Positions 24,488-35,300 of a DNA stretch of 64,000 nt are shown here, piece after piece. This DNA is from Stereocaulon alpinum. Its lineage: Eukaryota; Ascomycota; Lecanoromycetes; Lecanorales; Stereocaulaceae. Location of the stretch: the NCBI GenBank assembly GCA_018257865.1, contig JAEUBA010000108.1, positions 1-64,000 of the forward strand. Direction: 5' to 3'. Numbering within the stretch: position 1 is the stretch's first letter; each line of letters starts with the position of its first letter. The notes beneath the pieces were generated by a model. The model saw nothing but the letters and a program-made list of their open reading frames with translations, had not been told where the DNA came from and searched no databases. The position numbers and the translations under genes were made by a program.

Positions 24488-24563
24488 ATGTTCAAAGCCA
24501 ACAATATTCACCTCATCACTCCTCTTATTCGCACCTGCTGCCAATGCAGGCCCCTGGTAACCA
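24488..24563 (+). pseudogene. Possible relic of a small secreted protein (signal-peptide-like frame)
   Basis: The ATG at 24488 opens a frame without signal-peptide character. One base over, the reading gives IFTSSLLLFAPAANAGP, a textbook hydrophobic core and Ala-x-Ala cleavage site, and it stops shortly after (TAA near 24559). A TATA-like element lies about 58 nt upstream. A frameshift between the ATG and the hydrophobic core would explain this. It is weak evidence: the mature part is not recognisable. Confidence 0.25.
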
Positions 24564-24718
24564 CGCCGTCAAAAATATCCACTCTTTTCTCTCTTCAAAC
24601 TTTTCGATCGTTCCCGGGGGTAAACCAAGCGACCATTTTCGTTCAATTCTTGCCTTCCTTCTGGCTTATTACTACCTCAATGGTCTCGTACGCAGCGTGG
24701 TACTTCGCTGTCTGACCA

Positions 24719-25641
24719 CTATGATGGTTCCAACAATGAACCTCTCGGCAACCCATCCACACCACCATCGCACTTTTCGAACCTTGCATCATCATGCGAT
24801 GTGATACCAAGCGGGTCCACGAGGTCATGATAGCACGCCGTATGCTCAGTTGCCCACTGCCTTAGCGCATCCCAGTCTCTACACATGCGGGTCTGATTCA
24901 TGCCTGCGTCCCTGCGACCAGTCGTCGAGAGGAGTGTATCATCGGCCTGACACATGATATTCTGCCGTAAGGTGTCGAAGCAGTGCATGTCATGCTCTAC
25001 AGGCCAATCCATTTCTAGCTCGTTCATAAGTGCTGCGTAGTGTAAACGGATGACTTTCTGGGAATGGTGTCAGCTCCGTCAGCCCTTATCAAACGATAAA
25101 GAAACCAACACACGAGACAGTGAATTGCATGGTAGGCTTCAATGATATAGACTGCCTTGTCAGAGTCGAAGGGGTGCGCCTTGGTAGCCGGCAGCCCATG
25201 CATGTCAGCCCATTGCGGATCAAGTGCGACAACGCCATGTCCTGGCTCAATAGTACTCCACGCCCGAGCTGCTTCGGTCTCATTGTCTGACATGTAAGGC
25301 GTCGGTATAGACCCTAGGCGCTCAATATTCCGTGCTAAGTTAAGGCCGGCTAGAGTTGGATTTAGTACTGGATAGCAGGTCTTTGATAGACTAAACTTAC
25401 TGTACGACAGTACTTCCTCCTTGGAAGCTCGTGCCGAGCTCAGGCATACAGCTTGAATGATGGTAATGATAAGGAGAAGTGTTGTCGAGATCGACAGCAT
25501 CATCATACGACAGTCATTTCCAGCATAAGTCCGAATGCTAACAGCATATTCCTCGCTGTCGTCAACGAAGTCCTCAACAGCATTCGTAGAGCAGGATCCT
25601 TGACTCAGAGGATAGTAGCGAGCCGCTGCATCATAGAACAT
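24719..25641 (-). pseudogene. UstYa-like (DUF3328) oxidase, frameshifted
   Basis: Two minus-strand frames abut: 25641-25024 (205 codons) and 25027-24719 (102 codons). The first has an N-terminal cytosolic segment and a transmembrane helix at residues ~46-67. A lumenal domain follows with the GLP...F...KAVYIIEAYH block and the first HxxHC motif at ~171-175 (HAIHC). The second has the second HxxHC-type motif (HDMHC), then FDTLRQ.IMC.AD and a CRDWDALR...EHTACY tail. Both HxxHC motifs define the UstYa family, copper-dependent oxidases in fungal RiPP and other secondary-metabolite pathways that carry out oxidations and ring closures. The frames are offset by one base near 25024-25030 with no credible intron, so a small deletion or a sequencing error is likely. 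It is divergent from, and start-to-start with, the methyltransferase at 25644. Confidence 0.8.
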
Positions 25642-25643
25642 GA

Positions 25644-26556
25644 CTGTTGCTGTCTTTGATCAGGAGAAGTGTGATTGATCTTAGTGGACGTCTTCTGCCG
25701 GCCTGTGATTTTCAATCAATCGCTAGTGTACAATCGACGAGTTGTGACTTTGAAACCTACAGTAAAATTCCGCCCTCTGATGTTCTGAAGCACGTGAGAA
25801 CCATGGTGAGCTGTTTTCCTCAGAAGACGCAAACACTTGGGTGACCCTACTAACAAAAGCCCTCGACAGCGAGACAAAGCGTGGGCGATCCGCTCTTATC
25901 CTTGCACCGGCTTGGGTCTCTTCCTAAGCCCGATGATCCCACATACTCCTCCTTACAATCTCATTATTCAGCGCCTACAAGCAGGCCAGTCATTGCTTGA
26001 TATCGGCTGCTTCCTAGGCCAAGATCTACGGCGCCTTGTAGCAGACGGTGCTCCCGCTGATCGACTCTTTGCCCTCGACATGGTTAACCACTGGGATTTG
26101 GGCTACGAGATGTTCCTCGACATTCACAAATTTTCCGCGCGTTACATCGAAACGGATATCTTGAATCCTAGTCATGAGCTCCAAGAGCTTCGCGGGACAA
26201 TGGACATGATTTCCATCACGCACGTACTGCATCAGTGGGACTGGAAGACCCAAATCAAGGCGCTGAAAGAGCTCGTTGCATTGTCAAGCGCAAGTGCTAT
26301 GATTGTGGGGTTTCAGATTGGGACAGCCGGAGAGAGAGAGAAACAGCCATCTGACTTGACACGCTCACCTGTCTACCTGCATGATCCGGCTTCGTTCCAG
26401 GAGATCTGGAGTGTGGTTGGTCAGGAGACGGGCACGAAGTGGAAGAGCGAGGCGTATCTTAAGACTTGGGCTGATGTGGGCTGGGATCCGAAGGATGTTG
26501 AGTATTTAGGTGAATATGCAAGAATTCTGCAGTGGGTCGTAAATCGACTTCCCTAA
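25644..26556 (+). CDS. SAM-dependent methyltransferase, two exons, 5' end unresolved
   Basis: Exon 2 (25870-26556) encodes 228 residues of a class I methyltransferase. It has RDKAWAI then SYPCTGLG, motif I LLDIGCFLGQDLR, an acidic residue after strand 2 (FALDM), and motif IV-like MDMISITHVLHQWDW. An exon upstream ending at 25805 (HVRTM) joins in phase through a 64-bp intron (25806-25869) with donor GTGAGC, branch CTACTAAC and acceptor ACAG. The join restores the family block HV...RDKAW. No in-frame ATG precedes the intron except the one at its edge; the ATG at 25640 is in another frame and stops after 12 codons. The start is therefore missing or frameshifted. The family is common in fungal secondary-metabolite clusters, and the substrate is unknown. 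The UstYa-like neighbour suggests a shared pathway. Confidence 0.75.
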
Positions 26557-26815
26557 CTACTTTAGATACAAGGGACTATAAGAAGAGGTACAAGATATAA
26601 GTAGGATATCCTAATAGTATAGAATATACTAGTAGCGGAGAAGATTTTACTTTAGATAAGTAGTTAATACTAAAGAGTAATAGCTAATAGTAATTAGAAC
26701 TTTTTAGATAGTAAGTAATTAAAGTCTTATATAATCTATAAACTCTTTTAAACTCTATAGATATCTCTTACTACTCTCTTTTACTTAATCTAAATCTCTA
26801 CATACAAAGATATTC
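26557..26815. other. RIP-affected flank left of Gypsy 2
   Basis: Downstream of the methyltransferase stop, CpA/TpG drops sharply within about 20 bp and stays low up to the Gypsy-2 target duplication at 26811-26815 (TATTC). No gene seen. This is probably RIP spreading from the adjacent repeat, or an older repeat relic. Confidence 0.5.
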
Positions 26816-27088
26816 TATAAGGTAGTAAGTCCTCTTTTTGTATAGAGCTACGTAGCGGCTAGGCACGCAATTACTATTATAGGGTTAATAGATAGGTAAG
26901 TACGAGTATAATTTATAGATTGCTAGTAGAGCTAATAACTAAGGAGGTAAGAAGGAATTTAAGGCGTACGCGATTCTTTAAGTCCCTAGCTAAGCCCGCT
27001 TACTAAGCGTGCTAGGAACTTCGCCTAATATACTAGAAACCTACTAAGTATACTAGACCTAGTACTAATATTCGCCTTCCGCCTTATA
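26816..27088 (-). repeat. 3' LTR of Gypsy 2 (273 bp, left side)
   Basis: Direct repeat of 38304-38576. It starts TATAAGGTAG and ends CCTTATA, RIP-altered TG...CA termini. The polypurine tract abuts its inner edge. Confidence 0.92.
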
Positions 27089-27252
27089 ACTATCCTCCCC
27101 CTTAGGAGGTTTAGTCCCTAAGCCTTATTATAGGTTAACCCTAGTAGTAGTAATATTACTGCTCGTAGGCCTAACACCTATAGAGCTTGCGACCCTAGTA
27201 ACGTAGTTATTACGACTTAGTGTAAAGTAGCAGCGTGTTACGGAATAGTAGC

Positions 27253-27330
27253 TACGGCAGCGTATTTAAACAATTCCCTCGAAACCCCGCAACTTTTCAA
27301 ATTTCAAATTTTTAAATTCTAGATAATTGC
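27253..27330 (+). repeat. Left terminal inverted repeat of the nested DNA transposon
   Basis: Begins TACGGCAGCGTATTTAAAC. The outer ~40 bp match the inverted right end with one C/T difference. After a 13-14 bp insertion in the right copy, homology continues through the AACTTTTCAAATTTCAAATT segment. Confidence 0.88.
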
Positions 27331-28339
27331 AACTACTACTTATAGTGCTTAGCACGTATATCCTACGGGCGTAATTATTAGCTAACTATAGCTCTTACTA
27401 CCGTTATCTATCTAGGAGGTCTTAGATAGCTAGGGCTTACTATAACGTCGCCGCCGCAGAGTTATTAGTATACGTATACTTTAATTAAGTATCTCCGCTA
27501 TAATAAATAGTAGATAGCGCTAACTACTTCCTATAGTTAATATAATACCCTATAAGCTTTCCGCCCTCCTTCTATATACTATTCTTTATCTATAAGTAAC
27601 TAAGTAGGGTATTTCCTAGCCCCGCTATTATATACTATAAGTTTCCGCCCCGCCTTATAGTAGGGAAGGCCTGCCGCCTATAATATATACCTATAGGTAT
27701 ATATACGTATTACTACGGAGACTCTTTACGTTAGTAGCGCCTTAGTACTGCGTAGTAAGCGCTATCGATTAGTAGATAGGCTACTAAATATATATATATA
27801 TTATAGAGGGCCTATAGTCGTTAATAGTAGACTTAACGGCAGCGATATTAATCGCGCTGAACTATAAATACCTAAGAAGCTAGAGACTATATAGATAAAT
27901 ACTATATAGGAAGAATTAGTAGATTAGTTAAATAGTTCTATTATTAGGAAGTTAGGCGCAATCTATATTACTCTTTAATATATATAACTTTTCGTTAAGG
28001 CTTCCTCTATAACCAAAAATCGTTAAAATATTAAGATAATAATATAGTCTAGGGTAATAGTAAGGTAATATAAGAGGCTTAGATTTAGCTAGGAGAGATA
28101 TTAATACTAGTAGCTAAAGGGCGGATATCCTACTTAGGCCCCTACCTTACCGTCGCCTCTTATTAACCTCTAGTAGGTACTCTTTAGTTACGCTGAGGAA
28201 GAGTCTTAGAGGGCGGCGGGACGTCCTTTATTATAGTATTCTTTTTAGACGCTACGGAAGTAGCTTTAATTAAATAAACTTACTTACGCCTATAAGGTTC
28301 TATATACTAGGATTATATATTATTAATAAATACTATTAA

Positions 28340-29800
28340 GATCTTATAATAAAGATATTCTTTACCTACTTATCCTTATCTCTACTTATACTACTATTAC
28401 TATTATCTAAATTATCGAATTCCGGCTTAATATTATCTTCTTCTTTAACATTATCTTCCTCCTTAATATTATCTTCTTCCTTAATCAGCTCTTCCTTAAC
28501 TTAGAAAGTTTAAAAAGAAGGCTTCTTCTACTACCTCGCCCTCTACTTACTAGTCTTAGCAGCCTTCTTTACTACTATAGCCTTTTTTTTTAACTCTCTC
28601 TATATATCTTCTACCGCTTCTTCTTCCTAGTATTATACTATATTTTTATCTCCAGTACTATTATTAGGCTTTTTATAAATAATTATTAATTTATACTTAC
28701 TACTAATACCGCCCTCCTACTCTAACGTCTTTAAGAAGTCGCTAACAAATTCTAATCTATATACGCTATTAGGGAGTTGATATAGTAGTATATCTACCTT
28801 TCTTAACTCTAGCTTAGAGTATACCTACTAGCTAGTAACCTCTAGATAACTAATAATCTTCTCCTAGTAGTTACCTTTAGGGATAATAATACTTATAATC
28901 TATTCGTTAATCTTTCCGTTAATTCTACCCTCCTAAAGCGATAATCCTATAGAAGCTGGAGTAATATTAGTATTAAATTTTTAACGTACTAGTATACCTA
29001 CTATATATATAACCTTAAAGAAAAGTCTTAAGAGGCTGATCTACGGTCTTAGGATTATAGAAGGCGTTTCTTTTAATACTAAGAATAAAAGAGTTCCCCT
29101 TATATATCGACTTACTACTAGTCCCTATATACGGATAACCCGATTTCTTAATTATATCCTTTATAACACTGCTAGTACGTCTAATAGTAGTAGGTATAAT
29201 ACTCTTTCTAAGGAGCTTCTTATCCTTTAGATCCTATATAGGATTTTTATCAGGCGAGTCTAAGATCTTAATATTAATAGAGTAATTCTTCACCTCCTTA
29301 TACTTAGTAGCCTTCTCTTCTTTATTACTTTTATTATCTATCGTTAGCGTAAAGAATAGGTAGAGTCTACTATATCCTCAACTAGCTAGGATAACTATAT
29401 AGTTAATACCTCCGTTAATACCGCAGTACAGGGGTATCTTAGAGATATATAGATAATAGTAGGTAATTCTTATAGGGATCTAACTAAGCAAGAGGATCTA
29501 AGTCTTTCTAATAGCAGTATATCTTATTAATTATCTAAAAGTCTAGTAAGATACTCGCTTAAAGTACTTACTTATAGAGAATAAGTATTCGCCTAGCGGA
29601 TAGCGATAGTAAGGTTAATTATTAATAGATATTCTTTAAACTTATAGCCCCTACTAGACTTATAGCGGTCTAGATTATCCTAAAATTATATTAGTATAAA
29701 GCTAGTAGTAGTAGTTCTGGATATAGTATAAAAGTCTTATATCCTCTATATAGAGCGCCTAATACAACCTATATAGATACTAGTAAGTAGAAAACTTAAG
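28340..29800 (-). pseudogene. Second ORF of the nested DNA transposon, unknown, acidic C-terminus
   Basis: A minus-strand relic separate from the transposase. The readable part contains KVDILLYQLPNSVYRLEFV, a Lys/Gln-rich stretch (ELKKKAIVVKKAAKTSK), and a C-terminal acidic repeat of KEEDNI units (about 28425-28500) followed by Asp/Ser-rich residues. No family recognised. A DNA-binding or accessory protein of the transposon is possible but is only inference. The 5' limit is uncertain. Confidence 0.4.
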
Positions 29801-30539
29801 GGGTTAAAAACTTAATAAATCTATAAGCGATTTCTAAGTTTTTTGGGCTTAAATAGTTATATCGATAACGCTCTTTAATAATTTAGTATTTATATATAAA
29901 TTAGATTAGTAGTTGTTAGTCTATTAAATTATAATAGTAGTGCTATTCCTTATAGGAGTATTAGCCGAAAACCGCCCTATAGCGGCCGCTAAAATTACTA
30001 AGATAAGGGTCTAAAACTTATAATATCTATAACTTTTACTAGACCTAATCAATTTTCTTAAAAAAACTAGCGGTAAGCAGCTCGAATTCAGCTCTTTCCG
30101 AATCTTTAAGTAAGATAAGGATATAATACGTTATTAGAATTTGATATTACTAGAAGCTAGTTACTAAATCCCCGCACGGGTAGGGCTGAGCGCTAGCGGG
30201 AGTACCTATATTAATAGAGCTAGTAGTTAGGTGGCCTGCGGGGGTCTTAGTAAGCTTCCGCCTACTAAGCTAAGAAAGTAAGGAAAAGTACCTTATTAAC
30301 GGTAAGGTCTAGAGATAGCAATATAATATTTATATATATAGAAATTATATAGGGAGCTTTATTAGGGTCTAGGTAAGAAGGGCTAAAGAGGAATAAAGAA
30401 AATCTTTAAAGATAACTTAATATAACTAGTTATTAGTAGGCAGCTTATTTTATAGTTACTCGATATTATTATATATAACTACTCGAAGAAATCGACTAAA
30501 GAAAGCTGCTAAATAATTAATTACAACACTTTTTAAACC

Positions 30540-32200
30540 TGATATATACTCTAAGAGAGGCTTAGTATAGAAGCTATTCCTCTATAATATCGCTAACGTC
30601 TATATCGTCCCCTGCTAAGATATATATCTTATTATCAGACTCCGTAATAATCTTATTTAGCTAATTAGCGAACTCCTAGGGTTCTTTATTCCTTTAGGCG
30701 TTCTAAAAAGCTTAGGTAGCTACTAAGGAAGGCTTCTAGGAATACGCTCTATATAGGACCTCTATTTCTACTAGTAGAGGTAGCTTATTTAGAGATATAT
30801 ATACGCGCACTAGATAGCGTAATTTTATATAAGCCTAACTATAATCTTTAACCCTAGTACCGCTAGTACTTTTATCTATCTACATTATAGTTTTAGGGCT
30901 ATAGCCTTACTTACGTATCTTCTTATAGCACTAAGTAAGTATTACTAGTAGGAGATATTCGTCTAGATTATAGTCTTTTATTTCTTCAGCGAGCTTATCT
31001 ATAAGATCTATACTAAGAACTCTTCCACACTATATTATAGGAGCTTTAGAATATTTATATAAGGCCTAAGGCTTACTAGAGGTAGTATACGAGCGGTTAC
31101 TTTACGTATAAATAAGGTAAGTATTCTAATTATCTATAAACTCGTAGCAATCATACCTAATTATTAGTATATAGACGGTAAGTAAGGTAATTCGGTTAGG
31201 GGTCTTATCCTTTTTATAGTACCCCTCCTCTTTTAAAGTATTAAAAAAGATTAGCTAGCGGTATAATTATAAAGTCTATAACTATATCTACTAGGCCTTA
31301 ATTCGCTAATTAGCGGTACTTTTACTAAAGATCTAATAATTATCGAATTCCTTCTCTTCTTCCGTTCGATCGTCCTAATCTATATAAAGTTAATGTTACG
31401 CGTTAGCTATAAGTAAGGTCTTTAGGCCCCGATCTAATCTAATCTTATAAGGTATAATCTTCTAGTCTTATAGGTACGTTAGAAATTACTTTACGATACT
31501 TATAGCGGTTCTAGATAAGACTCTAACGTAGATCTATAGAATTTTACGAGAGTAGGTATTAATTACTATATAGATTTACACGCCGCAGAATTCTAACTTA
31601 TAATAAGTATTAATTAATTATATTATATTAGGTCCTACTACTAAAAACTTCTTCCTTTTTTAATTCTTCCTTATATATCTTACTATTATACCGTTAGGAT
31701 CGATCTTCTGTATAGCGTATATAATATTATACTGCGAGATAGTAATCCTACGGCGTTAGAAGTAGGTATAAAGGTATCCCCGCCTATAGCTTTATATAGA
31801 TCCTTCTAATTCTAAGTACTCCTTTATAACTCTTATAATCGCTGCGTCTATATAGCTAGGGTTCTTTAGCTTACGCTTCCTTCTTATCCCTATATACTTA
31901 CGTAAGTGTTTTACTTAGCGGAGGGTTATAGTTAGTCCTACGGTTACTAGTTACCTAATAATCTTAGAATCGGTAGCTAGTCGCTGATAGAAATAGAAAA
32001 TAGTAAGCGCCTTACGTATTTCTAGATTAGCGTATATATAATAACGAGGGCTCTATATTCCCTATTCTTTTAGCTAGTGCTTTAAGGTCGACTTACTAAC
32101 TACTACTTAGTATTCTCTTTTAAGGTCTTATAGTATTTTGTTAATTAGCACCTTCTTATAGACGCGCACTGCGATCTCTTTTTAGTAGGCGTCTACTAGG
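30540..32200 (-). pseudogene. Integrase-core (rve/DDE-type) transposase, RIP-destroyed
   Basis: Read on the minus strand with RIP stops ignored, the frame shows basic helix-turn-helix-like sequence near 31850-32100 (STLKH, later RRKRKLKNPS). A catalytic core follows with LEFCGV.IY and TYSRKIL (first Asp position) near 31560-31590, DRG near 31420, and KSTAN.RI.A, the N-x-R-I-E hallmark of integrase-core transposases, near 31310-31340. The C-terminus has TLLTVYILIIR and ALYKYSKAP.I. From memory of the family, this matches the large group of fungal 'integrase core domain' proteins with VRSDRG and NQRIE motifs, not the Fot1/pogo DDE_1 group. Dozens of TAA/TAG codons make it non-functional. Confidence 0.65.
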
Positions 32201-32312
32201 TTCCTGTGGCGGGGTATTAATTTAAGGATTAGGGAGTTGATAGTAGACTATTAGATACAATATTAGCTATAGGTTAAAGAGGATTAGATTAGTGCTAGTA
32301 GTTAGATAATTT

Positions 32313-32397
32313 GGTAATTATTTAGAATTTGAAATTTGAAAAGTTGCGGGATACGGGTTGCGGGGTTTCGAGGGAATTGTTTAAATACACTGCCGTA
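32313..32397 (-). repeat. Right terminal inverted repeat of the nested DNA transposon
   Basis: The inverted match to 27253-27330, carrying an extra short duplication of the CCCGCAAC segment. It ends CTGCCGTA and is followed by the GTAGC flank. Confidence 0.88.
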
Positions 32398-35300
32398 GTA
32401 GCGCGTTTCGCGAATTACTTTACTTTTAAGGTAGCGAACGCGGTAGCGCGTTCCGTACTTACTAAACCTTATAGTAATTCGTCTAGTCTTCTTCCTACTA
32501 GTAAGTAATATTAAGCTTCTAATAATAGTAAGTACTTATCTCCTAATCCTTATATATTATTAAGCGTCGGTATTAGTAGTATTACTATAGTAGCTTAATA
32601 TTCTTACGGTAGTAAGGTAGCTTACTTACTAAGGTATTCGAATCTAGCGTATTAATCTTAGTTAGCTAAGTATTATAGCCTAATATAGCGATCTCGCGAA
32701 TCTCCTAATACCGCCTTAGACTGCTGCTTTCTTCTCGACTCTTAAACACTTGCGTAACTGCAGAAGGAATATACTAACGATATTAGTAGTACTATTACCG
32801 TTAACCTCTCGCTGCTATAGCCCTTTAGGGCGCTTCTTACCTTCGCTACGTACGTAATTAACTAATAAGTAAGGGAGAACGCGAAGTTAGGCTAATAGTA
32901 GGTGTAGCAGCTTCTCCCTTAACTAAGGCCGCCTCCTCTCCTATCTTACAGCCGCCTCCTATTATAGGGGCTCTTATATTACCGCCGCCTCCTCCTCCCG
33001 CTCCGCTAGCTCCGCTACCGCTAGGCTAGAGCTCTACCCCTCTTAGTAAGTATCCCGTATCTGGTAAGAGGGGGAGAATATAAGGAATTATACTAAGGTA
33101 TCTATAGCTCGCGCTTACTTACGTTACGTATAGGCTATTACCTAGATCCTAGACGCTATATACGTTTAACTAGGTAAGGGTAGCCGCCGACGTAAATATA
33201 GTAGGTGCTTATAGGGGGGGTACCCCTACGAACCTAATATCGCGCCCGCTTCGTTCGCTCTTACTATGACTTAGGGTCTCGCTACACTATAGTTACTTAT
33301 ATACTTACTCGCTCGAAATCCCTAATAGAGTCCTTTACGTTACTAAGAAACTTAACTAGTTCCTACGAATCCTTATAAGGGTAAGTATCCTTCTACTTAA
33401 TAAGATACTTAAGGTAGCTATTACTAGTCCTCTTATCTAGCACCTTATTAACTTCCTATTCCTCTTCTTCGTCGATAAGGACTGCTTACGGCTTTAGGTC
33501 GTCGCCTTATAAATACTAAGGCTTTAGTATTAATATATAGAATACTAGATAAATCCTACTATATCTAATAGGGAGTTCTAATTTATATACTTACTTACCT
33601 ATCTTCTCTAGTACCTTAAATAGTCTTAGTTACCTATAATTAAGCTTCTTCTTTAGGCGTAAGGTATATATATTTATACTTTATAGTAGTACTTTATTAC
33701 CCTCCTTAAAGATTATAGCTTTATAGTTACTATTATAGTACTTTACTTACTACTTAGTAGCTTACTCCTATATCTCTTTTAAATATAATTAGGATTTATA
33801 TAACTATTCTACTCGCTCTATAGTAAGCAGCGCCTCCCCTTTTAGGCTTCTACCCTTAGGAGTACTTCTTAAATCTACTATATAGCCTATTAGTAGGTCT
33901 TACGGTATTCGCTTAGTACTTACGTATATACTATTATTATATACGAATATCGCTATTAGTAGTAATTCCGGCTAATTATCCTACTTATAGTTATAGTATA
34001 CTTATAGGTAGTATTTAAGTACTTAGTTCTACCTCTTAGTCTAACTATCTATCTAAGGGTGGAACGTAGTACTAAGCTTATACTTCGCACCTAAGTACTA
34101 GTAAAGCGTTATCTAGAACTTACTAGTAAATAGCGAGCCTCGATCCGTAATTAATTCTTATATTATACCTTATAATAAGAGGAATTCCCTCTATATTATA
34201 TTTACTAGGCTATTTACTATTAAGTCTTTTATAGTTACTATATACGTTATATATTTCGTAAGCTTATCTACTAAGACTAAGATTATATTATAAGTTTTTC
34301 CTATATATACGTCCCTAGTAGGGGGTATATCTATAATAAAGTCTATTATTATAGTATAGAAAGGCGTCGTACTACCTAATAGGATTAAGGTTAGTTTACC
34401 GTATAGCTTATAGTAATATACTTATACCCTCTAATAATCTAAGTAGCTACGAACGTACTCTCTAATATTACCTATTATACTAGGCTAATAATATTTAGAC
34501 CTAATACCTTCTTTAGTACGCTTACGACTAAAGTATCTAGTACTAGGGTTATTATAATTTATATAAAGGATCTCTTCCTTCGTTACTAGGTCGCTTAGTA
34601 TATAAACTGCTAGGCTATAATATAGTAGTCTATCCTCGCTTATACCCTATTTTAAAAGCTTATTTAATTTAGTTACGTACCTTTAGCGCTATTCTTACTT
34701 AGTAATAAAAGCGTCCTTCTACTATAGCTTAAGTAGCTATACTGCTATTAATTCTTATAAATCTAAATAAGACCTCTCTAACTCTAAAACCTAGTAAACT
34801 AGAAGTTAGGATAATTATATAGTATCTAGAATATAAGTCTATCTATTAAGTACCTTCTTATCTAAGTCTATAACTTAGGTATCTGCGACGGTAATATTAT
34901 CTAGTTACGCTATTAATACTACTAGTTTAATACTTATAGGTACGCTATTACATTCCTATATATTAGGTTAGTATTCCTAATTGCGGAGCTTACTTTATAA
35001 GGTAGGGAGGAAGTCTTTATTACTATCCTTACTATTATCTAGTTTAATAATATTAGGCCTTCTTAATAGTATATCCGCAGGGTTAAGTTTTCCCTTATAG
35101 TATTTAATTATAAAGTTAAATATAGCTAACTTCTTAGCCTAGCGAATCTACTTTATATTAAGCTCCTTCGTAGTTATAAAGTAACGAAGGTTATTATAAT
35201 TAGTAATTACGCGGATTAGGTATTTACTACCTTATAAGTAGTACCTCTAGTACTTAAATCCTAGTATAATTATATATAGTTCTTTATTATACGTATCCTA

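Larger units (their letters stand above)
23932..24718. other. hAT 3' flank, poly-G run and short decayed region
   Basis: After the transposase stop come GTCC/GGAC-rich words (23935-23995) that may be hAT subterminal repeats. The poly-G run follows at 24264-24301, then a TATA-like TTTATATC near 24430. No intact gene is supported; a possible secreted-protein relic is listed separately. Confidence 0.4.
27253..32397 (-). mobile_element. TIR DNA transposon with integrase-core-type transposase, nested in Gypsy 2
   Basis: The 5,145-bp element has terminal inverted repeats beginning TACGGCAG. A 5-bp duplication GTAGC flanks it at 27248-27252 and 32398-32402. If one more terminal base is counted as TIR, the duplication becomes the 3-bp TAG. 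Minus-strand coding relics are present: a DDE/integrase-core transposase in about 30540-32200 and a second ORF in about 28340-29800. Internally CpA/TpG is almost gone, but the TIRs keep several CpA. The insertion point is the 3' untranslated part of Gypsy 2, so it arrived after that element. I do not know a superfamily name that fits with certainty; an IS3-like eukaryotic group with integrase-core transposase is the closest idea. Confidence 0.8.

Noticed and set aside
25806..25823. Short 18-nt intron (GTGAGC...CTCAG) in the methyltransferase
   Set aside because: Too short for fungal splicing; the 64-bp intron with CTACTAAC branch site fits and keeps the family motif in frame.
27253..32397. 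First reading of the nested element as Fot1/pogo with a DGHDSH motif
   Set aside because: The apparent DGH-like phrase disappears when the frame is followed. The surrounding order (Y.LE.CGV.IY, SRKIL, DRG, STAN.RI.A, YKYSKAP) fits the integrase-core family, and the flank is GTAGC, not only TA.
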